From: Undaria pinnatifida
Taxonomy: Eukaryota > Sar > Phaeophyceae > Laminariales > Alariaceae
Assembly (NCBI GenBank): GCA_012845835.1
Contig: JABAKD010000002.1
Span: 21,882,454 to 21,946,453 of the forward strand
Length of the DNA: 64,000 bases
Reading direction: 5' to 3'
Shown: one piece after another, positions 10,861 through 21,349 of the stretch
Layout: each line of letters opens with the position of its first letter
Position numbering within the stretch: position 1 is the stretch's first letter
Translations under genes and position numbers: made by a program
Notes under the pieces: generated by a model
The model's input: only the letters and a program-made list of their open reading frames with translations
Databases searched by the model: none
What the model was told of the DNA's origin: nothing

Positions 10861-11870
10861 TAATGAACACTTCACGCACAGGATATCACCTCATTATCTT
10901 TCGAGAGCCATCCATGCCGCTGTGTTTCCCCCCTCCCCCCCCCCTCCAACGCCCCCTCTTTCCCGACCACCTGCACGATCGCCTAGACCTAGCACCACGC
11001 GTATAACAAGCTGATACATATCTTTGATCTCACAGCCGAAGTGTATTTGAATATTATTTGTGACCTAAAACTCCTAAAAAATCTCCCTCCCCCCCCCCTC
11101 TTGTCTCCCTTACTCAAACGCCCCACCAAATATCGAAATCCGCCACATTAATAAACACTTCACGCACAGGATATCACCTCATTATCTTTCGAGAGCCATC
11201 CATGCCGCTGTGTTTCCCCCCCCCCCCCGCCTCGAACGCCCCCTTCTTCCCCATCACCCGCACCTTCGCCTAGACCTAGCACCACACGTATAACAAACCC
11301 CTCACCTAAAGCCCTTCCCCCCCCCCCCCCCCCCCCCCGCCCCCCGCCCCCCCCCGCCCCCCGCCCCCGCCCCCACTCCCCACCCTCCCCCCCCAACCCA
11401 TCCCAACCCCACCCCCTCGAACACTCCACCCTCTCTTTACTCACTGATTGTACGACTTACCCCAGGATATACATGATAAACTGATGTATTATTTCCAAAA
11501 ATGTCACATTTATCCCCTCGAAATAATGTATAGTTTCCAGGCACATATCGAGCTGCCCCCCCCCCCCGCCCCCCTCCAAACCCGCTCGCTTTTGATCGAA
11601 ACCAGGCCCCCCCTTTCCCTTCACAGCTGTCAGATTTTGTCCCCCTCAGAAACGGGTTTTATAGTTTCCGCGCACAGACTGACTAAAATCATCCTGTTGA
11701 CCCTGATAGCTACACTGTAGCTGTAAGGGGAGTCGCCGACCTATATCCTTAATGAGGACACACAACTCGTAATACGCGCGATCGGAGTATCACACACAGC
11801 TTGCAAAGATGAGTTTCGACGAAATCTTCGATCTCACAGCTGGAGTGTATTTTAATTTTTATAATGTAAA
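10861..11870 (+). repeat. Family X repeat array with C-tracts
   Basis: Two head-to-tail units start at about 10866 and 11154 (period 288 bp) with the same AACACTTCACGCACAGGATA opening. They are followed by the family X 3' part: GATAAACTGATG, ACGGGTTTTATAGTTTCCGC, GCGCGATCGGAGTATCACAC and the conserved end encoding MSFDEIFDLTAGVYF at about 11810-11860. Long C-runs (e.g. 11317-11338) make open frames on either strand Gly- or Pro-rich artefacts. Confidence 0.75.
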
Positions 11871-12290
11871 ATAGATATATATATGACTAGATCTAGCCTA
11901 AAATTCCCCACCTGAAGTAAAAATACCAACACTCACCATAAAAATAGTGGACAAAAAATAGGACCCCTCCCAACAAAAACTCACCCATATAGTATGTTAC
12001 AAGTACCAACAACGCAGCTTGCAAATATGAGTATTGACCCGAAATTCGTGGAATTCACGGATGACGTCCTTGAAATACTCATGATAAGATAAACTACCTA
12101 CCATACATACGATAGACCAGAATAGTGGAAACTACAGCAATAAAATTAATAGATATGATGTTAGATCTAGCTCAAAATTCCCCACCTTAAGACATCACAA
12201 AATAAATGCTGCTGCAAACAAACCTCGATTTTAAAGTGGAGAAAAAAAAACACCTACCACACATACGATGCAGAATATTATCGAAGTATG
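11865..12290. repeat. Family Y repeat
   Basis: It contains GATATGATGTTAGATCTAGC, CAAAATTCCCCACCT and the GCAGCTTGCAAATATGAGTA segment, shared with other family Y copies. Confidence 0.6.
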
Positions 12291-13142
12291 AGAAAATATG
12301 GGTTTTGTACGTACGTAAGAAGTTTGACCAATCAGATCAATGCGGTAATTCATAGTCGCATGAGTGATAGCCTTGGGTACACCTGGCCCAGCTGCGTAGG
12401 CGACGACCTGCACGCGGAGCGCGTAGGGGAGCAGAGTCAGAGCTACTACAGGTCCAAGGTGTGATACAGACTAGTTTAAGTTCCCACCCACCCGCCCGTG
12501 CTTTTGGGGGAGTCAGTGGAGGGGGAGTTAATCGGTCGCAGTAACGTTGCGCGTGTTTGTTACTGTTTCGGTAAACGTAATCGTTTGGGCTGAAGATGCC
12601 ACGGGGTTTCGTAGATTGCGCAGGTAGGTTGCGGTGGGGGCTAGCCGCATCAGTGTTATAGCGTGGTGCAAGGGGTGTCCGTTATTGCGTTTTTTTATTC
12701 AGCATGTATAATATCTGAGTATCCCTCCGTGCGGTGGGGTTACGTATGACCCTTTTACGCAGATATTATGTTGACAGTTAACAGCGAACGTCGTGGCGGT
12801 GCATCGGCTCGGATTAAGCGCGCAATCTAAAAGTGTGGGAGAGGGGAATTATGCATATATGGGCAAGGAAGTGCATTTGTTTAATGTACATGGTGTGTGC
12901 AGGCGTGCATATATAGGTGGTCGCCTCGTATGTCTTCTTCGAGTTGCCAACGATTATTCGTCGTTGGCTGTACTGGCGTCGAGAGTTCGATGTCGCCAGT
13001 TGGTTTGGGAGTTGACTCGTGTATACGGATGTTAGCGGGGGTTTGCCGGCGGGGCAGCCCCGGGGTATTCCCATCTCCAACCCCCCTCTCCGGGCGGGGG
13101 GTTGCGCATTAATATAATACAACTTCGAGAGCAAAGTGCAAA
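12291..13142. other. No recognisable gene
   Basis: Single-copy-looking DNA with small open frames only; no domain, splice pattern or repeat was recognised. Confidence 0.5.
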
Positions 13143-13225
13143 AGACGCGTATGAAAATACGTGGAAGTGTGGTGAGCTAAAGCTTTATTTTTCCCCATCC
13201 GCCGGAGGATAAAAAAAAAAAAAAA
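13143..13225 (+). mobile_element. Family B SINE-like element, 5'-truncated
   Basis: It shares GACGCGTATGAAAATACGTG through CCCCATCCGCCGGAGGAT with the other B copies and ends in a 15-A tail (about 13210-13225). Confidence 0.7.
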
Positions 13226-13487
13226 GACTAGTATCGCGGAAACTACATACAGTAGTGTAATACATATATAAAATATATATGATTTTGGATCTATTAATAG
13301 CTCGAAATTCCCCACCTAAAGAATGCTGTATTAATATGAACATTTATATTAGATAACTAGTAATACTCTGTATTCGTACTCCTTCCGATACTAAAGCAGG
13401 GAAAAAACAAAGTAAATCACCTACCATACATGCGGTACACCAGTATTATAGTGGAAACAATAGTAGTAAATTAAAAAAGTACGTAAG
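13226..13487. repeat. Family Y repeat
   Basis: AT-rich, with GATCTATTAATAGCTCGAAA, TTCCCCACCTAAAG and a second GTGGAAACAATAG part; related to 11.9 kb and 13.6 kb. Confidence 0.55.
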
Positions 13488-13611
13488 GTGCGCCAGTTAG
13501 CGTTGAGTTGCGAAAGCAACGGATGAGTTAAATCGACACACGACGCGTATGAAAATACGTGGAAGTGTGGTGAGCTATTTTGCCCCATCCGCCGGAGGAT
13601 GCAAAAAAAAA
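13488..13611 (+). mobile_element. Family B SINE-like element
   Basis: It runs from GTGCGCCAGTTAGCGTT to the A-tail. Two hairpins with tetraloops are visible: GTTGC-GAAA-GCAAC (13507-13520) and CGCGTAT-GAAA-ATACGTG. A third palindrome, CATCCGCCGGAGGATG, stands before the tail. Confidence 0.7.
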
Positions 13612-13619
13612 TATATATA

Positions 13620-13905
13620 TATATATATGTTAGACCTAGCTCAAAATCAAAAGTCCCCACCTAAATACCAACACTAACAATTATATATTGTAATAGAGAA
13701 CAGCAACACATATTTATACTCCGGAGTATGTATTTCTTACAAAAAATAAGACCCCTCCCGAAAAAAAAACTCACCCGCACATACTCGCAGTACATTACAA
13801 GTGCCAACAACGCAGCTTGTAAAGATGAGTATTGACCCGGAATTCGTCGAACTCACAACTGACGTTCTGATTTTTTTTTAATACTCCGTATATAATAATA
13901 CCGGT
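13620..13905. repeat. Family Y repeat
   Basis: It starts after an (AT)n stretch. It shares TGTTAGACCTAGCTCAAAAT, CCCCACCTAAATACCAACAC and AGTATTGACCCGGAATTCGT with other Y copies. Confidence 0.6.
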
Positions 13906-14029
13906 AGAAAGAACCATGGAACACGACATCCTGGGAAAAGTTCGAGGGGCCAAGGGCCAACCAACCGACCGACGTATACATGATTTGACCGGTGACTTAT
14001 CGATTTTGGCCCGTGAGAAACGTCACGGG

Positions 14030-14160
14030 TCGAGTCGACCTGACCCGCATGAAACCCGCATCTCGCGGGTCACTCGGATTGTGGCGGGTCGGGTCGGGTC
14101 GAGTCAGGAGGATATCAAAATCTCGCGGGTCGGGTCGGGTCGGGTAGGGCAATAACCAAA
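14030..14160. repeat. (GGGTC)n pentanucleotide tract
   Basis: Two clusters of GGGTC/GGGTA units (about 14085-14105 and 14128-14150) embedded in TCTCGCGGGTC repeats; purine/pyrimidine strand asymmetry is strong. Confidence 0.75.
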
Positions 14161-14387
14161 AACGGGTATACCCGGTCACTTTTTTTCTTTTAAAAACAGG
14201 TGCACTCTAACGTCAAGTGAAAAACGCACCCCACGAGCCACGCGACTGCCCGTAGATGAACCTCTCGTTTTTTGGCCTGCTGACGCTATACATGAGGTGC
14301 ACTCGTACTATGTCTATTGTGCAGTTGGTAATTGAATGCACTCATTCGTTGTTCTAATCACACTTATTCGTACTCGTACCACGATAA

Positions 14388-14464
14388 GGGACGGCATCTG
14401 TGACCACGGCTTGTCCAGAAGAAGAAGCTGGAAAGTAGAAGTGTGAGAAAAAACAAAATAAAAA
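14388..14464 (+). mobile_element. Family A SINE, 3' fragment
   Basis: It matches the last part of the full copy at 14659-14989 (TGACCACGGCTTGTCCAG, then GCTGGAAAGTAGAAGTGTGA) and ends in an A-rich tail. About 35 bp upstream of it (CACTTATTCGTACTCGTACC) is also repeated upstream of the full copy. Confidence 0.65.
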
Positions 14465-14658
14465 GTGCATCACGTATACGAGTATTATCGTCAAACATGT
14501 ACTACTACTGCTGTATTCATCACGTCACAACAGAGTATGATCATGTATCTAGAGTAGTAACAAGAGCGACGGCGAGCGAGCGAGCGAACGAGCGATAATG
14601 AAACACGTGTATTTGTTGTTGTGATCACACTCATTCGTACTCGTACTACGATATGTAG

Positions 14659-14951
14659 CCGGTCGCCCCGGTGGCGTATCAGGTTATCCTCGAGCCTGGC
14701 ATAGGTCAGTTTCGTGAGTTCGAGCCCCGCCGAGTGCATACTCGTATAAATTTGTTGGGACTTTTTCTTGTGCACAAATTGACTTGCGGAAAGCGCGAGA
14801 GCGTGAGTTAGCAATACTCGATGAAAAATCGACGAGCAGTGGGATTGCTGAACCCTATGCGCGATAAAAATTGAAGGCAAGAACCGGGGGGGAGAAGGGA
14901 CGACACCTGTGACTCCACGGCTTGTCCAGAAGCTGGAAAGTGAAGTGTGAG

Positions 14952-14989
<38 letters not shown>
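14659..14989 (+). mobile_element. Family A tRNA-derived SINE, full-length copy
   Basis: The head has an A box (TGGCGTATCAGG, 11 of 12 consensus positions) and a B-box-like AGTTCGAGCCC about 50 bases on, as in a tRNA Pol III promoter. A family-specific body follows (GACTTGCGGAAAGCGCGAGA, GGGATTGCTGAACCCTATGC, ACGGCTTGTCCAGAAGCTGG) and a tail of about 34 A. It has no coding capacity. Other copies lie at 14.4, 15.8, 19.5, 21.2, 23.3, 28.3, 37.7, 46.1 and 46.9 kb. By family knowledge, such elements depend on a LINE partner, which is not seen here. Confidence 0.8.
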
Positions 14990-14991
<2 letters not shown>

Positions 14992-15235
14992 ACCACGTAG
15001 TACTCGTCAAACATGGACTGTCGTAGGACATGATCATTTAGCAGTAGTTGTAGGCTCGTATTTGTATCATACGAGCCGGTAAACACGTATGATCGCCCCC
15101 TCAGCATCTACGTAGTCTAGATATGTAGATGACAACCTGTCAGTTTTTCGTTCATGTATGGGCCTTTTTACGTTTACCTGGCATATGATGGGCCCTCTAT
15201 GTTATAAAAATGGAAATACACTCCATCCAATGGAC

Positions 15236-15325
15236 CAGTTGTGAGATCGAAGATTTTTTCGAAACTAATCTTTGCAAGCTGTGTGTGATACTCCGATCGC
15301 GCGTATTACGGGTTGTGTTACCAGG
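15236..15325 (-). repeat. Family X 3' end, minus orientation
   Basis: Reverse complement of the GCGCGATCGGAGTATCACAC ... GATCTCACAGCTGG block; the conserved small frame reads ISFEKIFDLT. Confidence 0.7.
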
Positions 15326-15338
15326 CACCAGGTATTAT

Positions 15339-15790
15339 TCATGAAAAACACTCCCTGTACGACGCGTCGGAGGGAGCCTGAAAATACCCAGGGAAATCAT
15401 GGCACGAGTTGGCAATCTCGGTGGCATCAGTAGGGAGGATGTAGCTGCGGGCACGCGTGGCGGTGCTGACGGACAGAGGGACGCCAGTTTTCTGCTGGAT
15501 TGTCTTCCTCAACGCCTTCACGCCGATGTCGGGTTGTTCGCGCTCAGTGTAGCCTTCACCAGTGGGTCGATCCCACACGGACGCGCGCGCGCGTTTCCCC
15601 CTGAACAGTTTGCGTGTTCAAAATCAGCGTGGGTGACACGCCAATCATCAAGGACCGACTTCGTCGCGCGCACCTCCGCCGTGAAAGCCGAGGAGCCGAC
15701 GACACCACCGGAAAAGCCACAGGAACCTGCGACGGATCCTGCTTCGGTTTCGGTGGCTCGGCCGCCCCGAAGCACGAGTACTTCTTCTGC
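15339..15790. other. Open frames on both strands, identity unresolved
   Basis: A minus-strand frame (15578-15339, 79 codons) has ordinary composition. A plus-strand frame from 15614 contains a Cys/His pattern (TCDGSCFGFGG ... KHEYFFC, roughly C-X3-C-X14-H-X4-C) reminiscent of a metal-binding knuckle. They overlap, so at most one can be real. The GC-rich block ends at the poly-T of the SINE at 15816. Confidence 0.25.
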
Positions 15791-15815
15791 CGCCCACCCC
15801 CTTTCCTAGGGGCCC

Positions 15816-15999
15816 TGTTTTTCTTTTTTTTTTTTCACACTTTTACTTTCCAGCTTCTGGACAAGCCGTGGTCACAGGTGTCATCCCTTCTTCCCCCTTC
15901 AATTTTTATCGCGCATAGGGTTCAGCAATCCCGCTGCTCGTCGATTTTTCATCGATTGTTGCTAACTCACGCTCTCGCGCTTTCCGCAAGTCAATTTTT
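15816..15999 (-). mobile_element. Family A SINE, 5'-truncated
   Basis: Begins with a poly-T run (reverse of the A-tail) and continues in reverse complement through the SINE body to the AAGTCAATTT region; the tRNA-like head is absent. Confidence 0.75.
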
Positions 16000-16585
16000 C
16001 CAAGTATTCGTGCGATTCACGTCGAACAAGCTGACCACCTAAGCTCGTGCTCGTTTTGTAAGAGGACGAGGGTCCCACCGATCACGCGCCAGACCCACCG
16101 GGCACGCTCCCTTGCCTAGCCTGGCCATTGTGTGTTTTGGGTAGGACCGTAACAGCTAGATGTATCATGGAGCCCTCTGGCACGGGCTTTAGCATCTTCT
16201 CCAGGGTCCAGTTTATTCGTGTATTTCTTGGAACAGCAGTACCCAAAGGTCCAAAGGTGGCGACGCCTGCTGAACTCGAACTTTCAAGACGCAAAGACGC
16301 ATGGGTGGTAAGTTCAAAGACGCTGAGGTAGCCCAGCGGCAGGTATCACTACTATCACTTCGTGCATCACTGTTGGTCGTGCCACCATGTGACCCTGGCC
16401 GTAGAGAACGGTAACCCTACCGCACAAACCGTGAAAGGACATGTCGTGCAAAGTTTACAAAAAAAAACCCACGAGTATTACAGGATGTGCCGCAATCTTG
16501 AGTGTTTCCACACAAAAATTACCACATAATTACCCGAATATCGCCTTCTCCCCACGCTGCTTTTGTTTTTTTCAAGCGAGTTTGC
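16000..16585. other. No recognisable gene
   Basis: Small overlapping frames only; nothing identified. Confidence 0.4.
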
Positions 16586-16735
16586 AAGTGGTCTATATCC
16601 TTAATGAGGACACACAACCCGTCATACGCACGATCGGAGTATCACACACAGATTGCAAATATGAGTTTCGACAAAATCTTCGATCTCACAGCTGGATGGA
16701 GTGCATTTTCATTTTTCATAATGAAAGAGGAAAGC
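16586..16735 (+). repeat. Family X 3' end
   Basis: CTTAATGAGGACACACAACC through GATCTCACAGCTGG; the small frame reads MSFDKIFDLTAG, then diverges. Confidence 0.75.
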
Positions 16736-17222
16736 ATAATTTCCGCCGTGATTGGGAATTTCACGGGAACCTGAGCACAGGGGATCAACCGTGGCAGGAA
16801 TATGATTACCGAGTATCCGGCGGCCTTGCGCGGCGGCAGTAAAGGTTGCCGTGACCCAACCACGAAGAAACACGAAGAAAAAGGAAGGATGGCCGCTATT
16901 TCGGTGGTCTTGCGAGTCTGCAAGGTTACCGGGGCTCTACTCGGCAAAGTACGGAGAAAAAGCGGTCAATCCTAGAGCTCGGCGATGCCGCCAGGGCAAA
17001 GCGGTACCGGCGGCGGTCAGGATACAACAGAAAGTTCGAACGCCTAGGGGAAAAATCACCTAGTATCGGCGGAGGAATCGTGAATTACAAACACAAATAA
17101 ATGAAAAAAAAACAGACGACCACGGTTCGGGAGCCTGAACGAAACGAGGCTTGCGGAGGCCGAGGTGGTAGAGAGAAAATCAAAAGAGCATAAAAAAGAG
17201 AGGGGGCCCTAGGTACGAGACA
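16736..17222 (-). other. Possible remnant of family E internal (leader/gag) region
   Basis: It lies immediately inside the minus-oriented LTR and primer-site-like sequence at 17223-17243. No Gag or Pol motif can be read, so the assignment rests on position alone. Confidence 0.25.
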
Positions 17223-17613
17223 GTCCTGCCGGCGACGCCAATTGTGAAAGAGTCGTGGTGCCGGGAAGGTGTGAGGGAAGGGACGCAGGGGTATCAGCTA
17301 CGCCTGGAGACAGCACCGGTTCTTCTTTGTAGATTTCTTATCACTCGCGTTGAGCTATGAGAAGCTCGAGGAGACAGGAAAGGAGGAGGAGTGATAGCAT
17401 GGGGGTGGGGTGAAGCTCACAGAGTTCGCTTCACCCCAGCAACTGTGAGCTTCACCCCAGCATTGCTGCTGTGCTCTCTGGCATTGCTGCTGTGCTCTCT
17501 TCTGGACCTTTACCTACGTAACGTACAAGGAACGTTCTCGTAGGTGTTCTATATTCCTATGAGTGCTTAACGCGCTCACTTCTATCTATCTTGTCCACAG
17601 GAGGAACGTTCCA
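17223..17613 (-). repeat. LTR (17243-17613) and primer-binding-site-like sequence of family E, minus orientation
   Basis: On the minus strand the LTR begins TGGAACGTTCC and ends TTCACA (TG...CA). Two bases on comes TGGCGTCGCCGGCAGGAC (17240-17223), placed and shaped like a tRNA primer-binding site. The internal part repeats a 30-bp GCTGCTGTGCTCTC segment in tandem. The opposite-facing copy is at 8941-9326. Confidence 0.65.
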
Positions 17614-19034
17614 TTACGGTTTCGCTTGATTTTGTTTGTTTCTTCGAGATGGTCGAGTTGGCTGTTTTTTGTTGGTTTTGTCCTCGAATTATTATGTTTT
17701 CCCCGTTCAATTGCCTTGTTGGCTGTTAGTTTTTGTTTTGTTTCATTTCATTTATTTTGATGCCGCGTGCGCTGTGTCGTGTTGTCTTGCCTGTTTCATT
17801 TGGTTACAATGGCCTTGTCCGTCTTGTTGTGACTCTTCGATGTGATTTGTTTGGTATATAGTCTAGACTAGTCTTTAGTGTTTGTATTTTTTGTGTTGTT
17901 GCACTTTTATTTTTATGTACTCGTCAAAGGGGGGGTGGGGATGTCAGTTTGGTGTGAGCTGGTGAGATTGTAGCGCAACAACGTGTCGAACGTTTTGTCC
18001 TTGGTGGTATGGGAGTGTACACCCCGTGCCAGACGGCGTGCCGATATGTTTGTCATTGTCTTTGATTCATATTAGATTGTTTGGAGGACGCAACGTTAGC
18101 GATTCATGCTTAGGCGGTCGGGGACACTGCACTTATTCACCGCTGAAAAAGTGTAGAGGGACGATAGCCATTGAATAGTGATCAGGCGGTCGAATGCGCA
18201 GCGAGAAAGCGGGGGCGAGGGTTTTTATCACGGATTTCTCTCTGATGGCCCCGTAATCTCGGTTTTGTCTGTTTATCCCGGAGGCCACCGTTTTTGTGAA
18301 GTTGCTTTGCGGCTTGGTTATAGTCAAGATTGATATAGCATAGTGCACTTTTCTTTCGCATTATGCTCGGGGGAATGTTACGGTTGAATCGTTTCCAGGA
18401 GTTACGAAGACAGAGAGGCGTTGTCGTAACGACGGGGTCCGCGTCACCCGCGACCCTCCCCGGAGTCAAGCGGCTCACGCCCCTCGCTCACACTTCTCCA
18501 GACCACAGCCCTTCGGTCCTGGAGATAAGAAATCACTTACCATATCTATCCTTTCCTCTCTGAGAAACACCAACCTTGTGCACGTGTGCACCCGAAGCCA
18601 CCTGGCTCCTCTAAGACTCTGGTGAGCGCTTATCCGTCCCCGGGCGGACCGCTGGAGGTAAGCCATTATGAGTTATGCATCTGTGTTCTTCAATAGTCCG
18701 CGTCTGTATCGCCTGTAGACTATGCACGCATGTTCGTCTCACCACATGACTCTAGATCACACGGCTGACGGCCACGGTACGTTAACAATCATCCACTACA
18801 AGTCAGGGCATGCTTTCGTGAGCACCACTAACACGAGCATCATCATCAGACGTTGACGCGGAATCTACAGGGGGGCGTATAATCGCACATTTATACGAGC
18901 TAACAAAATGTGAAAAGGAATTACAGGCAGATATTTTATATTGCGGTAGAACACACTGCCAACCTATTACGTAAGGTATTCGTACCTATACCGTTTGTAT
19001 GATCGCCTCCCAACCTGTGCGAAACGAAGTAGCA
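17614..19034. other. No recognisable gene
   Basis: About 1.4 kb. It includes a T/G-rich stretch at 17620-18060 with small hydrophobic frames and a GC-rich stretch near 18420-18520. No domain, repeat or splice pattern was recognised. Confidence 0.45.
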
Positions 19035-19483
19035 TACACTACAGTGGTTGGGCTGTCTGCACCGTACGAACCGCACGGTTATCGTGAGCACAGACAAACG
19101 CGCCTGCTGTCTGGAGTGCTGTCAGAGTGACGACCCGCGGGCATGCAGTGAAACCAGATCACTACGCACACGCAAGTCAGACCTTCGGAAAAATGTCCAG
19201 GCCTGGTTGTTGGAATACACGGGAGATTCCTAAAAGGCTGTTGTCCGCTCCCCCCCATGACACACACCAACGCCCTCCCCCCCCCCCCCCCCCCTCCCTC
19301 GCCGCCCCACCTAAAATCAAATTTGCTAGAATAATAAACACTACCAGACAGGTGATATCACCTCATTACCCATCCAACCAGTCATGCCGTAGCTCCAATC
19401 CATTTATCCCCCGCCCCCACCTTCCCCACCACCCGCACCATCGCCTAGACCTAGCACGTATTATATTAATAGTATAAGCACTC

Positions 19484-19625
19484 GATGAAAAATTGAGTAG
19501 CAGTGGGATTGCTGAACCCTATGCGCGATAAAAATTGAAGGCGAGAACCAGGGGGGAGAAGGGACGAAACCTGTGACCGCGGCTTGTCCAGAATCGGAAA
19601 GTAGATGCGTGCAAAAAAAAAAAAA
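19484..19625 (+). mobile_element. Family A SINE, 5'-truncated, in duplication unit 1
   Basis: From ACTCGATGAAAAATTGAGTA to a 13-A tail. It shares its 5' junction with the copy at 21203, so both descend from one insertion that was later duplicated. Confidence 0.75.
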
Positions 19626-21202
19626 TCGTAAAGTTCCTCCCAGGTATACATTTTATGCCTAACGAAATAACGTAAGTAAGCGCGGGCACATCGAGCGTTC
19701 CTTTTGAAACACCGAAGATTTGAATTTATCCCGCTCGTGTTCAATGGTGGTAGACATTTCATGACCATATCACCTCGCTTGCTGTATTTGCAATATCAAT
19801 TTCTGCCTTATAATTTGACGACCTCAGAGCCCCACATCGCCATGGTTCAAAGCCGTGGTGACTAAATTGTTGCAGCTGTCGATTGGAATGTCCATTTTTA
19901 CGATCCATGTAAAATAATACACCACGAAGCTATGCCACATTGTATACCAAAGTTCTACATGATTGTTCCAAACGGTTGTCTTGTATTCATGGTGTTGTTG
20001 TTCTCACAATAACTCGCACTAAATCAAGTCCGTGGGCACAGGAAAACTTCCAGTCACTCTGGAGCTGAGAAATACCCCAGAAAAACACAAACCAAAGGTC
20101 ACTCATTGTTGTTGTTGTTGTTGTTGTTGTTTTGTTCTCACATTAACTCGCATAACCAAATCCGTGGTCACAGGACAGGCTCCAGTCACTCTGGAGCTGA
20201 GGGAAACCCCAGGGAAAACCACAAACAAACCAAAGGTGGTACACGCAATGTGACACAGTTGACGCAAATAATGTCTCTTCGCCAGAAACAGATAAAAAGT
20301 TAATCGGGAGTAAGCCTACGGTGTGTCAGGTCCATACTGGTGCATACGTCTCACTATTCGCGCCCGGAAAAACAGACTGTACCGCTTGCCACCCAAAAAG
20401 AATACCACTTAAATATTACACGTAGTACCTATCACTACGCACACGCAAGTCAGACATTCAGATAAATAGCCAGGCCTGGTTGTTGGAATATACGGGCAAT
20501 TCCTAAAAGGCTATTGTCCCCCTCCCCCCCCCCCCTGACATACACGCAAAAAACAGCCCCCCCCCCTCCCCCTCCCGTGCCGAACCACCTAAAATCAAAT
20601 CTGCTAGAATACCCCCCCCATGATAAACTGGTGCATTCATTCCAAAACCGTCACATTTATCCCCTTGAATAATTTATACTTTCCACGTACAAATTGAGCT
20701 GCCCCACCCGCCCCCCTCCCCTCCCCCCCCCACCCCCCGCGCTCCCTTTTGATCAAAACGTGGCACCCACGTCCTTAAAATCTCCGACCTCCTCTCACCG
20801 GTTATTCGACTTACAGGATTCACTTGATAAACTGATGCATTTCCTTAAACAGCCGTCAGATTTTGTCCCCCTCAGAGACGGGTTTTTCTGTTTCCGTGCA
20901 CAGACTGACTAACCCTATATCAATAATAAAGACACACAACCCGTAATACGCGCGATCGGAGCATCACACACAACTTGCAAAGATTAGTTTCGACAAATAT
21001 TCGATCTCACAGCTGGAGTGTTTTTTTTATTTTTATAACAATAAACACTAGACCAGACAGGTGATACCACCTCGTTACCTATCCAACCAGTCATGCCGTA
21101 GCTCCAATTATTTTACCCCCCCCCCCCCTCGACCCCGCCCGCCCCTCCTTCCCCCCCACCCGCACCATCGCCTAGACCTAGCACGTATTATAGTAAAAAC
21201 AC

Positions 21203-21349
21203 TCGATGAAAAATCGACTAGCAGTGGGATTGCTGAACCCTATGAGCGATAAAAATTGAAAGCAAGAACCGGGGGGAAGGGACGACACCTGTGACCACAG
21301 CTTGCTTGTCCAGACGCTGGAAAGTAGATGTGTGCAAAAAAAAAAAAAT
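21203..21349 (+). mobile_element. Family A SINE, 5'-truncated, in duplication unit 2
   Basis: Same truncation point and flanks as 19484-19625; 12-A tail. Confidence 0.75.

Noticed and set aside
11160..11444. Gly-rich minus-strand frame
   Set aside because: Created by a C-tract in family X; no domain.
16128..16331. Possible exon on either strand
   Set aside because: Both strands are open and neither shows a domain or paired splice sites.
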